Assembly: GCA_050309775.1 (NCBI GenBank)
Contig: JBNRMV010000013.1
Coordinates: 274,996 to 338,995, forward strand
From: DTU072 sp050309775
GTDB lineage: Bacteria; Bacillota; Clostridia; Christensenellales; DTU072
Direction of reading: 5' to 3'
DNA length: 64,000 bases
The translations under genes were made by a program, and so were the position numbers. The notes under the pieces were generated by a model that was given only the letters and a program-made list of their open reading frames with translations, did no database searches and had not been told where the DNA came from. Shown here in pieces: positions 43,351 through 52,307 of this stretch; position 1 is the stretch's first letter; each line of letters begins with the position of its first letter.

Positions 43351-45230
43351 TCCCAATAGACCTCCTTTGTCTTTATTTCCTCTATTGAAGCAACTTTTGT
43401 TACACCGTCGTCGGCGCCTTTATAAAGTGTGTTAAAAGAAAGCACCGAGCCATGCCCAAAGCTGACATTCTCTTGTTCAACATAAAAATTGTTGTCTGCG
43501 CTGGCGGCATTGTATTCCGCAACGCCGGATATGCCACCGATTATTGCATTTTCGCTCGTAGTACTAAAAACCGTTGAAGAATAGCTGTCAACAACGCTGC
43601 CTCTTAAATACCCTACAATGCCGCCGGCAAACAAGAATGGTCCGGTTTCAGAATGAGATGACACGGTTATTTTTCCGTATGAACAGCTGTTTTCAATACT
43701 TGGCGCTACACCGAAAGGTACTGAACTATTAAAAGCCGCCACACCGCCGGCATAAACATTGAAGTCCTGCGACTGTGCGGAAATGTCGGCATTGTTTTTG
43801 CTTTTTATGATTTTGCTGAAGTTTATACAAACTATGCCGCCGGCATATACATCAAGTATTTTGTCGGATACTGTCGACTGTGACGATATTGCTCCGTTAT
43901 TTATGCAGTCAGCCACCGTTCCATAGTTCAGCAGCGCCACGCCGCCGACATTGGGCAGCCAGTTGGCGTTGTTTGTGGATTGCGAAACCTTGGCATTGTT
44001 TATGCACCCCATCACCGTTGCGCCGGCTTTGTTCTCCGCCACTAATGCCGCCACATCAACGGTATCTGTTACAAACTCTCCGAAAGTTTTGCACTCTTTG
44101 ACGGCGCCGCTGTTCAAAGATATTGCGCTCAAAAAAGCGTCATATCCTCCCGCGCCGGAACAGGTTACATTTGCGTCTATTTTGCAGTTAATTATCTCTC
44201 CGGTGTTTTCATATGCCAACAAAGACAGATACACCGCCTCCGCAGGTTCCTCTTGCGTGCTTGGCAATGATTTCGTAGCAAATCTCCCCGTTACTTTGAC
44301 ATTTATTCCACTCATTAAACCGCTGTTGGATTTGGTGACAAGCCATGAGTTTTCTGCTATTTCCATATCCAAATCTTCAAAGACAAAGTTTATGTTCTCA
44401 ATTCTTCCCGAAAGCACCGATATCAGCCCTCTGCCATTGTTTTTTGTCACAAAGACGGTATGTCCCATACCGTCAATGCTGCCGCTAAAATCCAACGGCT
44501 GCCACTGCTGCGTCAAAGAAAAATCCTTTGCCAGTTTTATGTGAGCGTTCTTTTCCATGGCGGCTTGCAACTGTTTTTCTCCGTATATGTTGTAGGGATT
44601 GTCGGCAGTTCCTCTGCCGCCCAATACAAAAAGTCCCCACCATGATGCGCCGCATAGCCCGGCAACCAGCGCAACGACTACAACCGCAGCAATTATGCGG
44701 TATTTTTGCTTGCGTGAAAGGGGTTTTCTTGCTATGTCTATGCTGCTGTTTGAGATATCTATGTTTTGCGCATGGCGCATGCGATATATATCTTGAATGC
44801 GGCTGACAGTCTTTGCGTCCTTTTGCGCATCGCCGTATTTTTGTGTTAAATAAAGGGATTCTCCCATAATTGCCAGCATTTCCAGCGGAGAAACAATGCT
44901 GTTGCCATAAATATAAAACCTCAGACACCTTTTTGCGTGCGCACGGAACAGCTTATAAGATTCATAGTCCTCATCTGTAAAGGTATATGCCGAAAAGTTC
45001 AGCAAACTTTTTTCGTATACGGCGGCAATTTTTTTGCTCTTATATAAATAACAAAGCGAAAGCAGCGGAAAGCGTCCGAAACATAAGTTCAGATAAGTTT
45101 TGTTGGTTGCTACTATCTCTGAAAAAAGCCTTTCGTCATCGCTCTTTATCGCCGATAACAAGCGCGCTAACGGTTGGTTTTTCTCAAGATAAGCTACTTC
45201 TTTATTTTGACCTTTCTTTCGTTTGCCCAT
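43347..45230 (-). CDS. Membrane protein with cytoplasmic N-domain and external GLUG-like repeats
   Basis: A 627-residue protein. Residues 1-180 are charged and helical, presumably cytoplasmic; one transmembrane helix lies at about 182-205. The remaining ~420 residues are outside, beta-rich, with an opening G-T-x-D-N-P-Y-x-I segment and repeated GLUG-like units (G-G-V-A-L-L-N-Y-G, G-G-I-V-C-I-N, G-G-I-V-G-Y-L-R-G) that suggest a beta-helix. The external part resembles the C-terminal region of the giant surface protein. The start overlaps the upstream coiled-coil gene by 37 nt, with only a weak ribosome site, which implies coupled translation. The function is unknown; it would link something inside the cell (possibly the helicase/coiled-coil partners) to the cell surface. 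Confidence 0.75.
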   Translation of the reverse strand: MGKRKKGQNKEVAYLEKNQPLARLLSAIKSDDERLFSEIVATNKTYLNLCFGRFPLLSLCYLYKSKKIAAVYEKSLLNFSAYTFTDEDYESYKLFRAHAKRCLRFYIYGNSIVSPLEMLAIMGESLYLTQKYGDAQKDAKTVSRIQDIYRMRHAQNIDISNSSIDIARKPLSRKQKYRIIAAVVVVALVAGLCGASWWGLFVLGGRGTADNPYNIYGEKQLQAAMEKNAHIKLAKDFSLTQQWQPLDFSGSIDGMGHTVFVTKNNGRGLISVLSGRIENINFVFEDLDMEIAENSWLVTKSNSGLMSGINVKVTGRFATKSLPSTQEEPAEAVYLSLLAYENTGEIINCKIDANVTCSGAGGYDAFLSAISLNSGAVKECKTFGEFVTDTVDVAALVAENKAGATVMGCINNAKVSQSTNNANWLPNVGGVALLNYGTVADCINNGAISSQSTVSDKILDVYAGGIVCINFSKIIKSKNNADISAQSQDFNVYAGGVAAFNSSVPFGVAPSIENSCSYGKITVSSHSETGPFLFAGGIVGYLRGSVVDSYSSTVFSTTSENAIIGGISGVAEYNAASADNNFYVEQENVSFGHGSVLSFNTLYKGADDGVTKVASIEEIKTKEVYWE

Positions 45231-45904
45231 TTGTCAAGTATCTCATATATATATTCTTGGTTGACATCGCCTTTTTCGGCAATTTGTTTCAGCATTTCAT
45301 TTGAGCTTTTATGCGTGGCAAGCAACGCCTCAACGGTTGTGTTCTCTTCATTTATTCTTTTGACAAGGTTGTCGTTGCCGCTTTTTATGATGTCAAGTTT
45401 TTTATAATTCTGGGACAGCGCCTCAGCAATGTCTTTGTTTATATATTCGCTGACCTTTTGTACATTTGCGTTATAACTCTCCAGCGTTCGTTGCAGTTCC
45501 CTGAGGTTATATCCCTTCTTCTTTTCTTCCAAAATCTCGTCAAGTCTGCCGATTTGTTCCTCTGCCCTTTGTTCCATTTCGTTGACAACTTTCAGCCGCT
45601 CCTCAACTTTGGCAATGGTAGCCGCCAATTTGTTGACGCCCTCCGTATACTTGTCTGTCATTGTAATAAACTGATTGATACGGGAAGAAAGGTCGGTTGC
45701 GCTCTCTGCCTGTTTCGACAGGTTCTTATAGATTTTTTCAAGATTGCCTTGTATGTCGCCCTTAAATGCCTCGTTAAGTTTTTCGATGTCGCTTTGCATG
45801 GCTTCATAGGTTTCGACAAAATCATGCAAGCTATTTTGCACCGGTGTCAACAAATCCCGATAGCCCCTGAAAGACTCTATTAGTGTTTTCATATCGTTAT
45901 CCAT
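45194..45904 (-). CDS. Coiled-coil protein
   Basis: A 236-residue, highly charged, almost entirely helical protein with heptad patterns from about residue 15 to 200; there is no signal peptide, membrane segment or catalytic motif. The start at 45904 has AAAGGAG 7 nt upstream and overlaps the end of the helicase gene by 8 nt. Lying between a helicase and a membrane protein, it could bridge the two, but this is inference. Confidence 0.75.
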   Translation of the reverse strand: MDNDMKTLIESFRGYRDLLTPVQNSLHDFVETYEAMQSDIEKLNEAFKGDIQGNLEKIYKNLSKQAESATDLSSRINQFITMTDKYTEGVNKLAATIAKVEERLKVVNEMEQRAEEQIGRLDEILEEKKKGYNLRELQRTLESYNANVQKVSEYINKDIAEALSQNYKKLDIIKSGNDNLVKRINEENTTVEALLATHKSSNEMLKQIAEKGDVNQEYIYEILDKWANERKVKIKK

Positions 45905-48299
45905 GCCTTTTCTCCTTTATTTTGGCAAATGCTTTATTTATTTGTTTTTGTTTTTCTTTCAAGTTGTGTAAATCGTTGCTGACTGTCTGGAGTATAAGCG
46001 CTGTTGCGGCGCTGTTTGCCGCCACTTCGGGCAAGAAGTGCAAAATGTCGATATCAAGCGCCTTGCTGTCACCTCCCGAACAAGCGTCAACCAACTGAAT
46101 GAGTATGGTATCTTCAGACAATTCAAAATACCGCTTTGCCTGCTCGATACTGCCTATTTCCCAGTACCTTATGCCTGCCTCTCTGTACTTGCCGTGCGCA
46201 ATATACTTTTCATATATATCAATGTTTTCAAGCTGATAAGTACGCAATCTGTCATCGGTGATTTTGTCGGCGGCAAAGCGCGCGTTGTCGTACTGCCCAA
46301 GATTGACGAACTCGTTTATCCTTTCCAGGACATCCTCTTGCTCCACCTCAATTCTGCTGACAATATCCGACAGCGCAAACACGGCTTGCGCAGTGTCAAG
46401 GACTTTGAAGTTTTCGGCAAAAAACTGCTTGAATGTGCTTATCTCTTTTTCTTCGGCAACAAACAAATGCTTTTTTGCGCGCGATATGCCAACATAAAAA
46501 AGATTGAAATAATATCTGTAAACGGAATTTTCGTCAGCGCTTTTTCTGTTGATAAGCGCGCGTTCAAGCGAATGCCATTTTTCCGCATTGGCGCTCAGCA
46601 CATTATAAAGCACCACGGTATCCCGCTCCAGACCTTTGATTTCCGAAACCGTAAGAATTTCTTGCGCTTTCAGCAGCTTGCGCAAGGCGCTTTTTTCTTT
46701 GGCGCCAGACACTATTACCGTAAAGTTGTCAAAGTTTTGTTTGCTTACGGAAGTAATAAAATCCTTATCTTTAACGAATATCGGAGCGCTTTGCGCCGAA
46801 TTGTCAATGCTGTCGCCTTTCAGCACAAAACTATGCGTACCGAACTGCCGCACATTTATTTCGCCCAGTCTGTCTATCAGCTCGGCTATGCTTTTGGTGT
46901 TGCGGTAATTGTGCGAAAGCTCCGCTACAGATACAATATCCTTTTCAAAAAGCAGCCTTTTCAGGTATGAAAAACTAAAATACGACGGGTTTATCATTTG
47001 CAGAGCGTCACCAACGCAAAACAGTTTGAGCGAAAGCAATTTCATAAGGTACAAATTTACTTCCGTCATGTCCTGCACTTCGTCAATGACAGTCAAGGAA
47101 TATTTGTTTATTTTTTCCGCTTTTGCTATCAATTCTCGGCTGATAAAATTATTGTCTGCCAGTTTTCGCTGTTTCAAGTGCCTTACATAGTCCTGCGCAA
47201 TGGAAAAAATTGTTTGGCACTCCGCCGCCGAAAAGCCGTCTTTTCGCCTTTGGGTGTACTCCGCAAGCATCAGCATCTCTTTCGGCGCTTCACCGTCATA
47301 GCAGCCAAGAATCATGCCATAAATCTCTTTGTATATGACCTCATACGAAAGATGCTTGATTTTTTGCAGCTTTGCGGCAAGCTGGTGATTTTTTATATTC
47401 GTTACATACTCTTTTGTGAAATAATTTTCACCTACGACATTCAATTCGGAAGAAATATATTCTCTATATAAATCTTCAAGCAGCATATAATCAACTTTTT
47501 TGTCCAGAAACTCTATTATGTCGCCTATTTGGCTGATAATTTTGTCATCTTCATTTACGCTGAAATGCACTCCCAATCGGTTCTCAATTGCTTTCTTGTG
47601 GTTTTTGCCGACAAAAATAACATTGCCTGAATTGTAATCTTTGACAAATTCCCGCAGGTTGTTCTTAAATATTTCTACCTTGCTTTGTGTGTCCAGCAGC
47701 AATCCCCGTGAAAAAGTCGTATAAAGCACCTTGCCGGCATAATACCTGCATGCCGAAAAAACAATTTTGCTGATACAGATATTTGTTTTGCCGCTTCCGG
47801 CCACTCCCTGCGCCAACACATTCTTGTCCTCGATGGCGACAAGTCTTTTTTGGTCATCGCTGAGCAGCGGAAAATTGACTTGGTCGGCGTTTGAAAGCAC
47901 ATAAAGTTTGCTGAAATCCTCTTTCTCCGCCCTCACCTCGTTTATATCTGAAACAATCTGTTTGCAAGCGCAAAGCTGTGTCAGCCGTTGGTCGTTGCGC
48001 CTTTTCAGGTTTTCGGCATCGTTATACGCAAAAAACACTATGTCCGTAAGACAAAGTTTTTGTTCCTTTACGGCTTGCCCGAACTTGAAATAAAACAAAT
48101 GTCTGCCGTCTTGCAGACTTATGCTATAAGCGCTGTTTTCCGAGAATTTTTGCAGATTGAGAATAATGCCGCCCGAAAGTTTTGACAATAAAATATCCAC
48201 CCCGGCGAAATGCTTTGTTTGGTCAATAAAGCGCTGGGATTTATAAATCTGACTTTGGCTTGATAGCACAATTTTTTGTGTGTCGACAATAAGCCGCAT
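45897..48299 (-). CDS. UvrD/Rep-like superfamily 1 helicase with TPR-like C-terminus
   Basis: An 800-residue protein with the SF1A motif set: Walker A G-V-A-G-S-G-K-T (165-172), Walker B V-I-D-E-V-Q-D (404-410), G-D-A-L-Q (430-434), H-N-Y-R-N-T (463-468), V-S-E-I-K-G-L-E (551-558) and Y-V-G-I-S-R-A-K-K-H-L-F (602-613). All appear intact, so ATP-dependent translocation is expected. The first ~140 residues match no domain that I recognise (a nuclease or NERD-type core is not obvious). Residues about 645-780 look like helical-hairpin repeats suited to protein binding. It differs in layout from UvrD, PcrA and RecB and resembles the scattered stand-alone helicases found in accessory loci. AAAGGAG precedes the start, and it is the first gene of a five-gene overlapping operon. 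Confidence 0.88.
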   Translation of the reverse strand: MRLIVDTQKIVLSSQSQIYKSQRFIDQTKHFAGVDILLSKLSGGIILNLQKFSENSAYSISLQDGRHLFYFKFGQAVKEQKLCLTDIVFFAYNDAENLKRRNDQRLTQLCACKQIVSDINEVRAEKEDFSKLYVLSNADQVNFPLLSDDQKRLVAIEDKNVLAQGVAGSGKTNICISKIVFSACRYYAGKVLYTTFSRGLLLDTQSKVEIFKNNLREFVKDYNSGNVIFVGKNHKKAIENRLGVHFSVNEDDKIISQIGDIIEFLDKKVDYMLLEDLYREYISSELNVVGENYFTKEYVTNIKNHQLAAKLQKIKHLSYEVIYKEIYGMILGCYDGEAPKEMLMLAEYTQRRKDGFSAAECQTIFSIAQDYVRHLKQRKLADNNFISRELIAKAEKINKYSLTVIDEVQDMTEVNLYLMKLLSLKLFCVGDALQMINPSYFSFSYLKRLLFEKDIVSVAELSHNYRNTKSIAELIDRLGEINVRQFGTHSFVLKGDSIDNSAQSAPIFVKDKDFITSVSKQNFDNFTVIVSGAKEKSALRKLLKAQEILTVSEIKGLERDTVVLYNVLSANAEKWHSLERALINRKSADENSVYRYYFNLFYVGISRAKKHLFVAEEKEISTFKQFFAENFKVLDTAQAVFALSDIVSRIEVEQEDVLERINEFVNLGQYDNARFAADKITDDRLRTYQLENIDIYEKYIAHGKYREAGIRYWEIGSIEQAKRYFELSEDTILIQLVDACSGGDSKALDIDILHFLPEVAANSAATALILQTVSNDLHNLKEKQKQINKAFAKIKEKRHG

Positions 48300-48421
48300 A
48301 GTTTCTCCTTTGTTTTGATTTTATCACACAACGACAAAAAAAGACATATATTATCCAAGTTTAGTATTACACTATTTATATATTCTTAAATAATTAATAA
48401 AATTTATGTAGTTCTGCCTGC

Positions 48422-49384
48422 TCAATCTTCAAAAAATGCTCCGCTTATGCACTCCTGAAAACTATATGAGGCTCCACCGATATGGTCCGTAACGGTTTTG
48501 AGTTCAAAATCATAAGTGCGCGCAAGCGTATTCCTTGCCGCCTTCCTTATCGCCTTTTGTTGCGCACTCAATTGTTTCATATAAAAATCATTGACCTTTG
48601 CCGTCAGGTTTTTCATTGCCCTTTCTTTGTTCTTAAGCTGAGACCTCTCGTCTTGACATACCACAACTATGCCGGTGGGAAAATGCGTTATGCGTACTGC
48701 TGTTTCGACCTTGTTTACATTCTGACCGCCGGCGCCGCCTGAATGGAAAATATCAATTCGGATATCCTGTTCTGCTATTTCGGTATGCCTTTGTTGCAGT
48801 TTCGGCAAAACTACAACTAAAGCAAACTGCTTGTCCGTCGTGCGGTGAATACCGCTGTGCTTTTTTAGTTTTGAATATGCACCCCTGCCTGATATCGTGA
48901 TATCAGCGCTCTTTATTCCGCCCTCTGCATAAACAATATCAGTAGGCTGAAAAACAAAACCTGCAGCGGCGCTTTTTTCATAAAATTCAAAAAGGCTTTG
49001 ACAAAAAGCCGCACTCTCGGCCCTGTTGTCGCCTCGCCTTATTTCTATGGTTGCGCATTCGTCCTTGTCCTGAGCAAGTAATGCTTTTCTCAAATTGTCG
49101 GCAGCCTGCGTCATTTTTTGTTCCAAAGCGGATTTTTCTTCAATCAACAAATCTTTAAGCTCTGCCGCGGCGCTCTGCAAGGCCGCATCACAATCGTTGA
49201 GTTCCTCCGCATACTTTTCCAAAAGTCTGCGCGCCTCTGCGCTTGCTTCAAGGTCTGCTTTCTCTCTTACAAGCCTTCTCCACATTGCGCCGTGCGCAAT
49301 GATTTCCGGCGCAGAAATAAGGTTTTCCAGCTCCTCATACCTTTGCTTGATGTTTTTTGTATCTTCCAACAAACGCTCAAACAT
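48422..49384 (-). CDS. Release factor 1 homologue lacking the codon-recognition tripeptide
   Basis: A 320-residue protein of the class I release factor family (usual length ~355). The coiled PCRF-type N-domain (to ~145) and the catalytic domain are present: S-G-G-A-G-G-Q-N-V-N-K (GGQ at 219-221), R-I-T-H-x-P-T-G-I-V-V and C-Q-D-E-R-S-Q. The order G-R-G-A-Y-S-K-L-K, S-G-I-H-R (177-181) follows RF1. The stretch that normally carries R-V-P-x-T-E-S-x-G-R-I-H-T-S (the PxT/PAT stop-codon reader) is missing: H-R-T-T-D-K-Q-F runs straight into the next strand, about 11 residues shorter. It may therefore release peptides from stalled ribosomes without stop-codon reading. The start has AGGTGG upstream. 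It is the last gene of the transporter-led operon. Confidence 0.85.
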   Translation of the reverse strand: MFERLLEDTKNIKQRYEELENLISAPEIIAHGAMWRRLVREKADLEASAEARRLLEKYAEELNDCDAALQSAAAELKDLLIEEKSALEQKMTQAADNLRKALLAQDKDECATIEIRRGDNRAESAAFCQSLFEFYEKSAAAGFVFQPTDIVYAEGGIKSADITISGRGAYSKLKKHSGIHRTTDKQFALVVVLPKLQQRHTEIAEQDIRIDIFHSGGAGGQNVNKVETAVRITHFPTGIVVVCQDERSQLKNKERAMKNLTAKVNDFYMKQLSAQQKAIRKAARNTLARTYDFELKTVTDHIGGASYSFQECISGAFFED

Positions 49385-49390
49385 TTTTGT

Positions 49391-50422
49391 CTACCACCTG
49401 TTGCGCACCTTTTCGGCAAACCCCATACAGTCTTTGAACTCTATTTTTCTTCCGTCGTCAAGTATGGCAATGCCCGAAAACTTTCCAAAAACCTGATGAG
49501 CGTCTTGCGCAATAATTATGGCGTTCAGGTCGGTTCGGTTGTCATAAACTGGCTGAAAACTCATTTCCAACCTGCCGTCAGTCGAACTGAACTTCCACGG
49601 CTGCATGTATTCCTCTTTGCCGTCTATGACCGGTATGCCAAAGTCCACTCCGTCAATTTTGTGTGCCTCGCCGTTATGAAAAAGCATGTTTTCGCTTGCA
49701 GCCGTCGTGTCGCCAAAGCCGTAACCTATATTAAATCCAAATGTACTGCCATCGTCAAGCCTTGCCGACAATGAGCCCCAATACCATGTATTGTCATATG
49801 TCCAGACGCCTCTGCCCCAATCCAGCACGGCAAGTAAGTCATTCAGGTCATAATTGCGTTCGCCGTACTGCATATTGCCCGATACTTTCATGCAGTTTAT
49901 TTTCTGATTGTAATAAAAAGCCCTCTTATCCTCGGCAAACGGTGTGGCTATGACCATTGTATCCTTTGGAAAATCGGAAAGCGTTGCTTCAATTCTCAAA
50001 GACTTGCCGTTCTTAAATTTCGGCATATCAAAAAAAAGATACCTGCTGTTGCCGTTGTGCTTGAAAAGTATTTTTAATTTTTTATTCTCATATCCGATGT
50101 CGCCCCTTTCGCTTGTCGAGGGCATACCCATCTTGCCCATCGGGAAGGGTATAAAGGCAAAATTTGTATCCAGCGTCTTGTTCTCAAAATCAAAAACCTG
50201 AGCGCTGGCAAGCCCCATATATGAGTTGTCGGCAATGGTCATGGATATGCCGAACTTGTCATTGCCAAAATAATAATAATCCCACTCCTTAATGCGGATT
50301 TTTGCTGCTTTTATGTCCTTTCTATCATAATCCAACACAAGACCGGTGGCATATCCGGCTTCTGTCAGATGCCCTTTTTCGTCAAGTAATTTTTTCGGTT
50401 GTGTGATTCTTAGTTGTTTCAT
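49391..50422 (-). CDS. DUF2804 family protein
   Basis: A 343-residue, beta-rich protein without signal peptide or membrane helix. The G-R-G-V-W-T-Y-x-N-T-W-Y-W-G-S motif and general layout are those of DUF2804, a lipocalin-like fold related to hydroxyneurosporene synthase/CrtC; no biochemical role is established that I can rely on. Three successive ATG codons occur at 50428, 50425 and 50422; the third has GGAG at 7-nt spacing, and the first would overlap the upstream stop as ATGA. It is 6 nt upstream of the release-factor homologue. Confidence 0.8.
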   Translation of the reverse strand: MKQLRITQPKKLLDEKGHLTEAGYATGLVLDYDRKDIKAAKIRIKEWDYYYFGNDKFGISMTIADNSYMGLASAQVFDFENKTLDTNFAFIPFPMGKMGMPSTSERGDIGYENKKLKILFKHNGNSRYLFFDMPKFKNGKSLRIEATLSDFPKDTMVIATPFAEDKRAFYYNQKINCMKVSGNMQYGERNYDLNDLLAVLDWGRGVWTYDNTWYWGSLSARLDDGSTFGFNIGYGFGDTTAASENMLFHNGEAHKIDGVDFGIPVIDGKEEYMQPWKFSSTDGRLEMSFQPVYDNRTDLNAIIIAQDAHQVFGKFSGIAILDDGRKIEFKDCMGFAEKVRNRW

Positions 50423-50424
50423 CA

Positions 50425-50811
50425 TCATTCTCCGCTGTACAATTTTGTTACGACAAGTATGCAGGCATACACCGCAGTAAGCCCCAGTTCTTTGATTTTG
50501 GCATCGGTGTTTTCGTCGTGTGTATCCGGTTGAAACCAAACATATTTTATTCCCAACTTTGCGGCCTCGTCAAGAGCAGACAGCGCTCTTTGGGGAGAAA
50601 CAACAATGTTTATGACATCGGGCAACTTGGGCAACTCCGTCAGATTCGGATAGCACTTTTCGCCTTCTACGCTGTCATACATGGGATTTATCGCATATAC
50701 ATCAAACCCCTTTTCTTTTAGGGTGCGAAAAATCTTGTTGCCATATTTTTCGCGGTTTTGGTTTGCTCCGATGACCGCCCAAACCTTTTTTTTCAGCAGT
50801 TCTCTTTCCAT
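50425..50811 (-). CDS. CoA-binding domain protein (YccU-like)
   Basis: A 128-residue cytoplasmic protein with a Rossmann-type CoA-binding fold: V-W-A-V-I-G-A-N-x-N near the N-terminus (nucleotide loop), Y-A-I-N-P, a central V-I-N-I-V-V-S-P and a W-F-Q-P-D segment, as in the YccU/succinyl-CoA ligase-like small family. Its ligand is presumably CoA or a CoA ester. It ends 3 nt before the DUF2804 start and follows the O-antigen-ligase-like gene with a 1-nt gap. A truncated paralogue is found at 56007-56129. Confidence 0.88.
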   Translation of the reverse strand: MERELLKKKVWAVIGANQNREKYGNKIFRTLKEKGFDVYAINPMYDSVEGEKCYPNLTELPKLPDVINIVVSPQRALSALDEAAKLGIKYVWFQPDTHDENTDAKIKELGLTAVYACILVVTKLYSGE

Positions 50812-50812
50812 T

Positions 50813-52264
50813 TTATGCCCCTTTTTTAGCTTTTTTTATGCCTGCTCTAATGAATTTGACGCCCTTAAAAAACAGTTTTGGATTACATTGCTCTGCGGTC
50901 AGGCTCTTTTCTACGGCAAATGACATTATTAACATGGATATAAAGAATGTCGGTCCGAAGTAGTTTACATCTATCAATCCGTATAGTTCAAACAGGATTA
51001 GGCCTGCAGCTATGACAAATTTTTCAACCTGAAAGCCTTTTGTAAGTATGGCGCGGTATCTCCAAAATGTAAAAATCGCAAAGCATACCAACCCAAACAA
51101 GCCCATATTCGCCAAAATCTGAAAAGGCGTCGAATGATACCAATAAGGCGAATACCCGTCTCCTGCCAGTTCTCCCAGTCTGAAATCCCAGCCAGCTCCA
51201 AATATCGGATAGTCCTTAAAGGTATTCCACGCAAGCAAATAAAACTTATCTCTGCCGCTGTCGCTGATGCCCTTGTTCAGCACAAAGCCAAGCACCTTTG
51301 AAACCTGCGGTCCATAATATGCAGTCAAAGCTACGCCAATGCAAAAACAAACAGATACTGTCAAGCCCACGCCAAGTTTGTTTTCTGTCTTTGCCATCGT
51401 ATAGCTGAGCATAAACGGCAGCGCCATGGTAGTAAAAAGCATCGTGCCGCGGCAACCAGTGGACAGTATAATTACATATTGCACAAGAGCCAAGGTTATA
51501 AAAAGAAAACCGTAGCGCTTTTTCTTTATGGCGTAATAGAAGTTTGCCGGCAGACACATTGATAACATAGGCGCAATATTGTTTGCCCCGGCCCAACCCA
51601 AATCTATATCCTTTGTTATCATGCTGTGTTCCACCGCCTCATAGCTACCCAGTCTATAATAGAATATGAGCATCTGAATGCTGATTACTATGCCGGTGAC
51701 AAACATGGTCAGCAATATGTACTTCATCATTGCTTCGCCGTTTCTTTTGTTTGTGGTCGAAAGAAAAAACAAAAAACAAATAGACATTGCAAGCATTATG
51801 CCCGTAACCAGCAGTACGGCAATGGCATTTCTGCCCCCTCTGCCTATTCCGCCCAAAGCCATAGGCAGCGTGATGAGAAGCAGCGCCAGTGTAAAGCCTT
51901 TCAGCCTGCCTTCCGAAAAGAGCGGCAAGAATTTCGGACGGTAATAAATGACATGAAAAATAATACCGCCAAAGAGCAGTCCAAGCGCCATATAGATTAT
52001 CCAACCCAAGCCGCCCATATTGTGGCGGTTTTTTGAAATAATCAGCACAAACATAAAAAGTATGGACAGCAGTTTTGAGGTGTCACGGCTGAAAATCAAC
52101 ACTACGGCGGCCAGCGCGCACAACACGATTACGCCGATTATCCAAGTGTCCGTCACCCAGAATGCCAATATAATTGCGCCGATAAGCCATACGAAAAAAT
52201 TGTCACTTGTTATAAAAGAAAGAATTCTTTTAGGGAAAGTTTGATTATTTGAGTTGTTTTGCAT
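50813..52264 (-). CDS. O-antigen ligase / polymerase-like membrane protein
   Basis: A 483-residue integral membrane protein with about 10-12 hydrophobic helices. A large external loop contains F-G-A-G-W-D-F and Y-H-S-T-P-F-Q-I-L-A-N-M-G, the Wzy_C (O-antigen ligase superfamily) signature. In Gram-positives such proteins polymerise capsular repeat units or transfer glycans to the wall or lipids. It is separate from the polysaccharide cluster at 56-64 kb, which has its own polymerase, so it probably serves another glycan. The gene follows the sugar transporter by 43 nt and has AAGGAT upstream. Confidence 0.85.
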   Translation of the reverse strand: MQNNSNNQTFPKRILSFITSDNFFVWLIGAIILAFWVTDTWIIGVIVLCALAAVVLIFSRDTSKLLSILFMFVLIISKNRHNMGGLGWIIYMALGLLFGGIIFHVIYYRPKFLPLFSEGRLKGFTLALLLITLPMALGGIGRGGRNAIAVLLVTGIMLAMSICFLFFLSTTNKRNGEAMMKYILLTMFVTGIVISIQMLIFYYRLGSYEAVEHSMITKDIDLGWAGANNIAPMLSMCLPANFYYAIKKKRYGFLFITLALVQYVIILSTGCRGTMLFTTMALPFMLSYTMAKTENKLGVGLTVSVCFCIGVALTAYYGPQVSKVLGFVLNKGISDSGRDKFYLLAWNTFKDYPIFGAGWDFRLGELAGDGYSPYWYHSTPFQILANMGLFGLVCFAIFTFWRYRAILTKGFQVEKFVIAAGLILFELYGLIDVNYFGPTFFISMLIMSFAVEKSLTAEQCNPKLFFKGVKFIRAGIKKAKKGA

Positions 52265-52307
52265 GCTGTAAATCCTTAAGGTGCTAGTATTTTTTTACGG
52301 TATTATA

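Noticed and set aside
48300..48421. Possible promoter boxes between the helicase and release-factor genes.
   Set aside because: Several AT-rich near-matches exist (for example TAATAT and TAAAAT) but none has a convincing -35 at the right distance, so I do not place a promoter there.
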